Source of the DNA: Parelaphostrongylus tenuis
Lineage: Eukaryota; Nematoda; Chromadorea; Rhabditida; Metastrongylidae
Direction of reading: 5' to 3'
DNA: 64,000 bases
Assembly (NCBI GenBank): GCA_019055375.1
Contig: JAHQIW010001925.1
Span: 41,321-105,320 of the forward strand
Made by a program: the position numbers and the translations under genes. The notes under the pieces were generated by a model. That model had not been told where the DNA came from. It saw only the letters and a program-made list of their open reading frames with translations, and searched no databases. Within the stretch, counting starts at the first letter, position 1. Every line of letters begins with the position of its first letter. Positions 56,944-64,000 of the stretch are shown here, one piece after another.

Positions 56944-57136
56944 CTCATCGGCAAAGGTCACACGTCCTTTCGGTTTATCTGCGTTGGGTTTGGTCACCAA
57001 AATAGAAGACAGTTGAGAAGAATCGGATGACGTTACAGTAGAGGTGGACGAAGATGACAAACGTTTTGTCTCTTCCATGAAAGGTGGTGATCTAAAACGT
57101 ATACGTGCCATAGTCCACTTTGAAAATACTCCCATT
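56944..57136 (-). CDS. Candidate exon with an RVTF motif
   Basis: Acceptor TATTTTTTAG (or TTTTCAAAG at about 57119) and donor GAG|GTGACT. It reads RSPPFMEETKRLSSSSTSTV, SSDSSQLSSILVTKPNAD and KPKGRVTFADE. RVTF is an RVxF-type protein phosphatase 1 docking motif. Ser-rich and probably disordered. It probably belongs with 57253-57413. Confidence 0.45.
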
Positions 57137-57252
57137 CTAAAAAATACGAAAAAACTCCAAAAACATGTGTATTTTTTATAGAGTACATTGACACCGGAAA
57201 CTACTATTCGCTGCCGTCATTGATGCAACATTGGCGCAGACCATCTACTTAC

Positions 57253-57413
57253 CCGAGCGAAATTGCCAGCCGATCTGGAATCCGTGGATGGGTAGACGTG
57301 ATGGGAGTCGATGTTTCTGTTTTGTTGTTTGTCAACGGACTGAGAAATATTATCGTTGACGATGGAATCACAAGTGGTGTCCACTGCAGAAGTCGGCGAC
57401 AGCCTGCTGGAAC
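57253..57413 (-). CDS. Candidate exon, Ser/Thr-rich
   Basis: Strong borders: acceptor ATGGTTTCAG and donor CGG|GTAAGT. The frame most consistent with its neighbours reads SSRLSPTSAVDTTCDSIVND then DSHHVYPSTDSRSAGNFAR, ending in phase 0 for an acceptor at about 57119. The other open frame (VPAGCRRLLQW...) fits an acceptor at 57136, so the frame is not settled. Confidence 0.5.
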
Positions 57414-57964
57414 CTGAAACCATTTCCCAGTAAAGAGAATTATCAGTCTAGAGATTGGATATTTGACATCACAAACGCATACTACCAGTGGACGCGTCAA
57501 GTAATAAGGAAATAACTAATAAAAAATATTTGAACTTTAGCAGATAATACGATCACGACGCAAGTTCGGGTGCTTTAATAGAATTCTAATCTTCTGGCGG
57601 CCCGTCCAGCAACAGCGATAATATTTACCTATTGTTGTTATTTGAAAGCTACAAGTTTGAATCAGAGCTTCAAAACAAATAACTTCCGTTTCTCAAATTC
57701 TCTTGAATTATGTAATTAAAGCGCTTGAATTGAGTACAGCTCAATATTCAGATGTTTCAGCTATCGAAAAACCAACAAGCTCATGAAATAACTCTGTGAA
57801 AAACACCAACAACCTTTCATCAATAGAACTTCATCAAAGAGATCGTTAACGAGACTAGATAAAACCATTTTTTTCCGCAGGCCAAGTTTAATTTCGTTTA
57901 CAAGCTTTTCTGCCTACCTATCTTCTGAAAAGCAGATGATTTTGTCGAAGGCATCATCCACTGT

Positions 57965-58210
57965 TTATGAGTCGTCGCCATCACGTGAAAGAACAGATAT
58001 AGTCCAGCCATTTTCATCGAGGTTTTTTCGCAAGTTTGAGATATCGCTACGAGCAGCCAACAATGGCTTCAGAAGCTCGTCGAATTCTGAGACAAGACTG
58101 GGACAATACGCAGGTAAGGAGCAATGATGATCGCTCACCTTTCCGTTCTGGGTTGCTGCGGTGGCGATACGATGGTGGGAAATGAGGTTCCAATCGCCAG
58201 AGTCATTCTT
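57965..58210 (-). CDS. Candidate exon(s), helical
   Basis: After acceptor ATATATGCAG it reads KNDSGDWNLISHHRIATAAT. An optional donor AAG|GTGAGC at 58139 follows. The frame is also open onward: SLVSEFDELLKPLLAARSDI, then LRKNLDENGWTISVLSRD and a stop at 57965. A donor GTGATG before the stop would join in phase to 57413. It could be part of the CAS Ser-rich helical region; similarity is only suggestive. Confidence 0.4.
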   Translation of the reverse strand, partial: KNDSGDWNLISHHRIATAATQNGKVSDHHCSLPAYCPSLVSEFDELLKPLLAARSDISNLRKNLDENGWTISVLSRDGDDS

Positions 58211-58978
58211 CTGCATATATTCTTCAAAGGTTCACGGAATCGTCCACTCTCTTCCGCTGTCGTTCTAAAATGTTTGAATTGACTGCTTGTCATTAGTGTT
58301 GAGCTTTAGTTCGGTGATTTTCCGAAGTAAAACATTTCTTGCAAATAAATTTCCTTACTTATGAATCGTTAGTATGACCCTTTTAGCTTTTCTCATTAAC
58401 ATTGGATAATACGTGACACGTTCCCAAGTTATCTTTTCAAGCAGTGTTAGTTTTTATAGGATTTTAATGACTTTGTTGAAATAAGTGTGTAAATAAATCA
58501 AGGACACGACCGATCACGGCAGAGAAATTTTGTGAAGCAATACACATTATACAGCGATAATAAGAAAGAAATGGTTTTATAGTACCAGTTAGAAAGGATT
58601 TTTTGGCAGCTTTACAAGCGCTAAATCTCTATATTACTCCTGCAGAGGATACAAATCCCGCGATGTGGACATGCTACAATCAAAGCTCTGGCTCCATCTA
58701 ATGGAACCAGCAGAGTTAACTTTTTGCGCTCGCTAACATATCCGGTTGTCGTGTACTTGAATCTGTCATATGAAGGTTAGCTCAAAACGTAGAGAAGTTA
58801 GCTTCCCTTTCTCGTCCACCGACGATCACGATTCATTGTTCGTCTAGAGTATCCACTCAAGTCAAAAGAACATAAATGACTACGACTGAAAGCATTTGAC
58901 GACCAGAGCACTCTGGCTCCTCTGACTCAAATTTTTAGCACAAATAAAATCAAGCCAACTCAAATAGAGTTAACTTAC

Positions 58979-59104
58979 ATTTCCATAAAGTTTCGGTTTA
59001 GGTTTCTCAATGTTGTCGAACACGGTTTTTTTAACACTAGAAGTGAGATTCTCATTTGTCAGCCTGCTAAGGTATGGTTGCAGAGGATGTCGGACGTCGG
59101 AACT
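58979..59104 (-). CDS. Candidate exon upstream in the same gene
   Basis: Donor AAT|GTAAGT fits the consensus. It reads SSDVRHPLQPYLSRLTNENL then SVKKTVFDNIEKPKPKLYGN and ends in phase 0. The acceptor is unclear (about 59104-59110). Coding character is good, the family unrecognised on its own. Confidence 0.4.
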
Positions 59105-59109
59105 TGGTT

Positions 59110-60650
59110 GATAGCTTTAAGCTTACAGATTCCCTGTAACGCCTAACTACTGATAAGCCAAATCGAAATTTTTAACTATTTTAGCCAACGCCTCAGTGTT
59201 GCACAATGGGTAGAAAACCAAAGTTTCATATTAAGCAGAATTGATGTACTTAGGTCTCTGAAGCAGTGCACACCCTCATCCCGTTCTCATTTGTAGCTAG
59301 CAAGAATACCCTATTACCTTTTCCATCAGCCTCAGTCCTTATGATGACAGTAATAAGATCGCCCAAATCACAGCTTTTTCACACGTTGCGGACCGAACGC
59401 GTGAAATCTTATTTCACCGATAGCCGCATCGTCTGTCAGGCAATTGACATTGGCTCTCGCCGCAGTTGAAATGAGAGAATTCAATGGGTAAAGTGGAGTT
59501 CTAAGACATCATTATCAACATCAATGATGGAAAACACAGAACAAGCTTTAATAAAAAGAACGTTTAATGACCAACAATTCCCTACGTTGCAATAAGAAGA
59601 CATCCTTCCAAAATAACCCAATTTCAAGCTCTTATATGACATTTTTTCTCACTATAGCTATGACTTCATGGTCAATCGATGGTTCGATAAAAACAGATCT
59701 TGAAATGAATCTGGTTTCTGAGAAGACTCCAAAAGATGTTTTACTAACAGAAAGATGGCTATGTTTTGTATTTGGAGAATTTAGCCATTGTTAGTTCGAA
59801 CTTCGCCGCAGATTCGTTAGTATTTACATAGCAAAATTTTGATTTTGAAGTCACTTTATCACTGCAAAAGGATAGGATAGTGCTAGAGGGTTTTCCATGG
59901 GCGCAGTTTCAATAAAAAAGAGCGTTTACTTGTCCTAAAAATCACGACATCGTAATTCGAAAGCAACATCGATAGCATAGCGGCGCGTTCCACTCTTTCT
60001 GTTTACATTTCTTTAAACAAGCTCAGGAATTATGCTTTGAAAATGCGTTTTATGTACATAAGACTTCTAGAAAAAGCTCATGCTGGACTTTTTACTAGGC
60101 ACCTGGAGATGATTAGAAGGAGAGCGCACTTATCAATTTGAAGGACTCGAGGATTTTTTCCTTCTCAAAAATTCGGTGTTTTGGAGGAAGCATTTACGTT
60201 ACTTCTGCAACACCTATCGTATCGAGGTCTGTTCTATCAGTTTCTAGTTTTTATTGGCCTGAAACTCCCCTTTGATGGTGATAAAAGACTGAATCTTATT
60301 TGAAAAGCCATCACCTTCCTACTGGAGCGGGGCCAAAGGCGACCACGGCATGCTAGATGGAATAACAACGCGGTCCTTAACGTGTTAGAAGTCGTAAGGC
60401 TCATAAAATGGTTATAGACTGACACTCGCAACATTTCTCGAAAAAAATTGTGGATTGAGCAAAAGAAAGTTCAAATAAGATCTTCGTGGAGAAGAGATGA
60501 CCAAAAAACTTAATGTGTTGAGATCTATGCGTACTGCTCCAGTCATCTTTGTCGTATGATCAAGTACAGCTTGTAAATCAAAAAGTAAATTTCCCAAAAT
60601 AAGTGCCTAATTCTACAAAAAACGCTCTATGGACAAATCGAGTAACAACT
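59110..60650. other. No supported gene
   Basis: I see no SH3-like exon, tRNA or repeat I can support. If the CAS-like gene begins with an SH3 domain it is outside the window or not visible to me. Confidence 0.3.
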
Positions 60651-60654
60651 TTTT

Positions 60655-60748
60655 GCTGGTGAGCTGGTGAGCCATGAGCACGAGATCGAACCACCGACCT
60701 TGCGTGCAACGCAGAGGACCTCTAACTATTGCGCCACATGCGTTCTTG
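60655..60748 (-). repeat. SINE-like repeat (family 1), head only
   Basis: The minus strand has AACGCATGTGGCGCAATAGT, AGAGGTCCTCTGCG and GGTGGTTCGATCTCG, matching the head at 42370-42462. The body is missing. Confidence 0.5.
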
Positions 60749-60829
60749 TAGGAACGGCAATATAATATTTCTGTCGGAAAAGTCTATACAAGTATGCTAA
60801 ATAATATCGCAAAACTTTCTACTCAGGTG

Positions 60830-61560
60830 GGAATTGAACCGGGGCGTGGTAGCCGAGCGATGGTCATCGGTGGTATAGAGTTATGCCATTTTACCCATCA
60901 CCGATGACTATATCTCGACGAAAATTAGAGAAAAAAGGAGATCTAAGGATCAAAAGTTCAAACGAACAAACAACACAGTGAGAGACAAATAAACAAGTAA
61001 ACAAGAAAAAACCAAGAACACCTGGCACATCCGGTGGGGAAAAAGCACTTGCCTGAGGAGTAGTAGGAATGTTTAGTGATGGTATAACCGAGAACACGTA
61101 CCAGTCGATAGATGGATGGCTTTATTGCAAATGAAATCCACTCTAGAAGTCGGTAAAGATGATAAACGAAACGGAAGGTAAACAAGTAAACAAAGGGTAA
61201 GCAACAAACAAACAAACATGAAGCAAAAGCCGACTATCAGACCGGACAACAAGCGACCACTGACCACAATGACAGAACCCACCGGAAGCGTCAACAGGAA
61301 GTGGGCGGGAGGATTGTATCGATCAGTTGATAATGGCGCAAAATTGAAATTGGGGGGATTTTAGGGCTGGACTTTCTGTGGCTGTCAAGCGCTGCTGACT
61401 GGCTGGACGATGGAAGTAGTACCACAGCTGTCTTCGCACAAAATGTCCATTGGGCTATAAGCTATGGTGGTCAATGATGGGGTTTTTTCCGGATAGATCG
61501 GGACTGGTTCGTCCGGAAGGATCTATAGCGCGCCGAACGCATCGAAACGTCAGCCGGTTC
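60830..61560. other. Unclassified sequence with AAACAAACA-type repeats
   Basis: It contains a diverged tRNA-like piece at 60830-60905 and short runs such as AAATAAACAAGTAAACAAG at 60988 and AACAAACAAACAAACAT at 61203. These produce spurious Phe/Leu/Val-rich frames on the minus strand. Unlike most of the window it is comparatively GC-rich from 61250. I do not recognise it. Confidence 0.3.
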
Positions 61561-61857
61561 AAACTTTCATCAGTTTTGTACTAGCCTTGTAATCTAAGCA
61601 AGTGGTTCATCGACGAGGCACTCAGTTGCGATCAAAAGCGCGAAGCCTGATGTGGCGTTCAACCTGAGATTGCTCTTATCGGCGATTCACGTCTGACCCA
61701 CAGCACCATCAAGGCAGCTTGATCTGCCGTCTCCTAGCCACGTTTTTGCATTTTGCAGCCGTAGTGGTGCTATGAGCGATCACCCTATCAACGGGATTGA
61801 TCTCGGAGAGAACAGAGCTCATCAATATCATCTCTTTTTCCAGCAATATATCCAGTG

Positions 61858-62435
61858 AAGGAAACGAGAAGCTTGGGAGGTTTAAGAACATCGAAGATGT
61901 AGTGAGGAGGACTAAGAACATCCGACCTCGTGCCCACCTTTCGACTCGACGATTATTCCTGCCCTAACGTATGCAGCAGGAACCTGGTCGCTACGTAAGC
62001 GGAATGAAAGATCACTTGGTGTTATTGAACGCGCACTCGGAAGGTCGATGCTAGAAGTATGCCTTATCTCGCAAATGAGAGAAAGGACCGAAGCTCCGAC
62101 CTAAGGCAACGATCGAAGATCAGAGACGCCGTTCGACACGCCAGAATATCGAAAATAAGGTGGGTTGGACATGTGATGCGCTTCAACGACAATTGATGGA
62201 TGGGAGCCGTTACCGACTGGTTTCCTGACATCAAGCGCTCTAAAGAAAGACCACTGAACCGCTGGTCCGATTTCTTCACGAAAGGGATATAAGAAAGATA
62301 TGATGCTCAGCAAATCCCTAGAGCGAGGAGGACCTACTGGGCTACTCTTGCACGCGATAGGAAAAAATGGAAGAGTTGCTGGTACCCGCTCGAGTCACTC
62401 GACGATCAACGGGACGACAGGTGATACAGGTGATA
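61858..62435 (+). mobile_element. RTE-type retrotransposon, short 3' fragment
   Basis: It matches the last 580 bp of the copies at 21810 and 26072, from the region encoding RRKRAAWGTFKSIEDVV to the end GGTGATACAGGTGATA. It is more diverged and lacks any open frame of length. It ends directly at the SINE-like fold-back at 62438. Confidence 0.85.
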
Positions 62436-62437
62436 AT

Positions 62438-62690
62438 CCACTGATGTAGAGTGATGTGCAAAACTTTTGCGTCAGGCGGGATTCGAACCCGTACCTCACT
62501 CTATCCGGGAGCACGCGCTCTAACACGTTACACTACTGACGAGCTGTAGCGTAGAAAAAGTGGTGTGCAAAATGGATGCCAGTAGTGCAACGGGTTAGAG
62601 CACGCGTTCCCGGACAGAGTGAGGTTGGGGCTCGAGTCCCGCCTGACGTGAAATTTTTGCACTTCACTCTACATCACCTGGTATATCTAT
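62438..62690. repeat. SINE-like fold-back pair (family 2)
   Basis: The left arm (62438-62550, minus) and right arm (62560-62690, plus) are inverted copies. Each has a T-arm box (GGGATTCGAACCCG on the left, read from the plus strand; GGGGCTCGAGTCCCG on the right) and a GCACGCG... box-A-side segment. The outer ends match (GATGTAGAGTGATGTGCAAA; TTGCACTTCACTCTACATCA). The whole unit can form a long hairpin with a short loop. Confidence 0.7.
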
Positions 62691-62929
62691 GAAATCTTAC
62701 TAGCGCTAGAGTGATTGAATAAAAATAATTCCATGAGAGCTTCTTGCAGTTTTGTACGTAGAGAAACTAATCTATTCATTGCTTTGTCCTTCCTACTGCT
62801 TCATCTCTTCCTCTTCCTAGACCAGCACGATGATGTCATCCAGCGGTACTGAAAGCTAAAGGGATGTAGCTGAAAAATCTATAAATTTGATACGAATATC
62901 TCATGTTAAGCCAAGACGTAGTTTTTATC

Positions 62930-62990
62930 GGCTTTTCATCAAACTCAATGGCTAACGTTTGGGCAAATCCAACTTCTTCTTAGCTTACAT
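62930..62990 (-). mobile_element. Penelope-like terminal-motif remnant
   Basis: CTCAATGGCTAACGTTTGGG followed by AAATCCAACTTCTTC resembles the left end of the element at 37353 (CTCTATGGCTAACGTTTTGG). Only the terminal motif remains. Confidence 0.4.
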
Positions 62991-64000
62991 TTATTTCATT
63001 TTTGAAAGTATATATTCCGTCTCAAATGGTTTACCGTCTCGTCGGGGGTGGGAGATGCTTCGTGGTGTCGGACTACAAAGTACAGAATAAGGTTCAATTC
63101 TCTAGCAAGGCTACCCAAGTTGAGAAGGAGTTGGACGTCTCCACTTGGAAAGTTCAGCTAAGAGCAAACAGTACCAGGAATGAACGCCGTCTTAGCAGTT
63201 AGTAGACGCAAGGTGGTAATCTCCTTTTGGTCTACGAGAGCCGATGATTGCTTCAGTGTGATGGCGATCTGAGAAAACCTTAGCTAAGCTTAGCTCGGGG
63301 TTCGCGAAAATAAAACTGCTAAATCAGCACATTTTCATGTGCCAGGCTCGCCTCAACTCGTGAAGACAGACCTTCCAAGTAGATGTGGTTCGTGGGTTGC
63401 AATCAAGCAATTATACATGTGGTATTAAATCAAAGACAATTGGATTCAACATCTACACATGTCAATTCAATTTCAACTCGGTCTTCACTCATTAATGGAT
63501 TTTTTTTGAAATCGATATCAAATGTAGATTAAAACTATGCAACCATTTGAATGATTGCTGCGGTCAGATTGTTGCTATCATGTAAGAGCATGAATTACTT
63601 AGGTGAATGATTACGTGAGTTATGCAGAAGCTTAGGAGAAAACTTATAAATAACATCGCATTAAAGTAATAAATTGTCGCATTTTAAATGACTATTACTA
63701 TTAATAATCAGTGAGCATGGCACGGTCCATGAGACCATCTCATTTTCACATTACCAAATCTATCGCGATCGAATGAATGAATCGCTTTGCCGCTGACCTA
63801 GCACGACTACTACGTAAGCTTCATTATGGCAGTTACCCTAGCAATGTACGTGTAACATTTGAGATCAAATAAAGGCTGTTCCCTTCTGGTGGAAGGGCGA
63901 GAAGCATCGGATGGTCTAGTGGAACACTAAATATACATGACCACAACTTTTTGAATAGAAGTTCTACCAGTAAAGATAGAAGGAATAATTGCTGCAAAGT
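62991..64000. other. No supported gene
   Basis: A short open frame at 63002-63202 (plus) has no recognised domain or splice context. Nothing else is seen. Confidence 0.3.

Noticed and set aside
60958..61294. Minus-strand frames resembling membrane proteins (Phe/Leu/Val-rich)
   Set aside because: The hydrophobic runs come from AAACAAACA/AAGTAAACA repeats read in antisense. There is no start context, splice site or family match.
62460..62650. Two functional tRNA genes in opposite orientation
   Set aside because: Acceptor stems are only partly paired and the segments belong to a repeated family with a common non-tRNA tail.
1..64000. CRISPR array, operon or prophage
   Set aside because: No regularly spaced direct repeats, no tight co-directional bacterial genes and no ribosome-binding-site pattern. 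Introns and retroelements mark a eukaryotic genome.

Overview
The window is animal nuclear DNA, most likely from a parasitic, strongylid/hookworm-like (clade V) nematode. The reasons are short introns with TTTCAG/TTTTAG acceptors, an Skp1-related (skr) gene, tRNA genes embedded in retroelement-rich DNA, and abundant Penelope-like, RTE-type and mariner-type elements. The species assignment is inference. Nothing looks bacterial or viral, and most of the DNA is non-coding or transposon-derived.

Host genes. (1) 906-3780, minus: a five-exon Skp1-related gene complete from ATG to stop but carrying three apparent one-base deficits. (2) 34382-34544, plus: one BTB/POZ-like exon. (3) 38252-38529, plus: two phase-compatible exons of an unrecognised gene, with a possible third at 38883-38956. 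(4) 46817 to about 59100, minus: a CAS-family (p130Cas/BCAR1/NEDD9-like) adaptor gene. Its C-terminal domain is clear: exons at 51706-51887, about 51497-51670 and 46817-46915. The penultimate exon is present twice, with a Penelope-like element between the copies. Further candidate exons run up to 59.1 kb. (5) Weak candidate plus exons lie at 46015-46090 and 46418-46519. tRNA genes: one intact tRNA-Asn(GTT) at 31810-31882, its decayed sister at 18086-18158, and a tRNA-Trp(CCA)-like gene at 48496-48568.

Segmental duplication. 11286-19532 and 25791-33208 are diverged direct copies of one roughly 5 kb segment. Copy 1 carries a Penelope-like element (15112-17995) at a site that is empty in copy 2. 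Copy 2 carries a 5'-truncated RTE element (26072-28393) at a site that is empty in copy 1. Each insertion has a matching target-site duplication (10 and about 11 bp), so the two copies date one another's insertions.

Mobile elements. Penelope-like elements with RT and GIY-YIG domains lie at 15.1-18.0, 19.6-21.8 (inverted dimer), 37.35-38.1, 42.7-45.95 (inverted, nested), 49.3-51.0 and 54.6-55.9 kb. Their terminal repeats carry hammerhead-ribozyme-like cores. A second hammerhead-like motif with a strong stem II lies at 11.6-11.9 and 28.5 kb. RTE-type elements: one apparently full-length (21810-25160, minus), one 5'-truncated (26072-28393), one short 3' fragment (61858-62435), and older remnants near 35.1 and 41.2 kb. 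A mariner-family transposase relic is at 47.45-48.0 kb. At least two tRNA-derived SINE-like families are scattered through the window; one often occurs as facing, fold-back pairs. TA/CA microsatellites lie at 2.2-2.56, 18.88, 21.79, 25.17, 41.8-42.1 and 42.5 kb.
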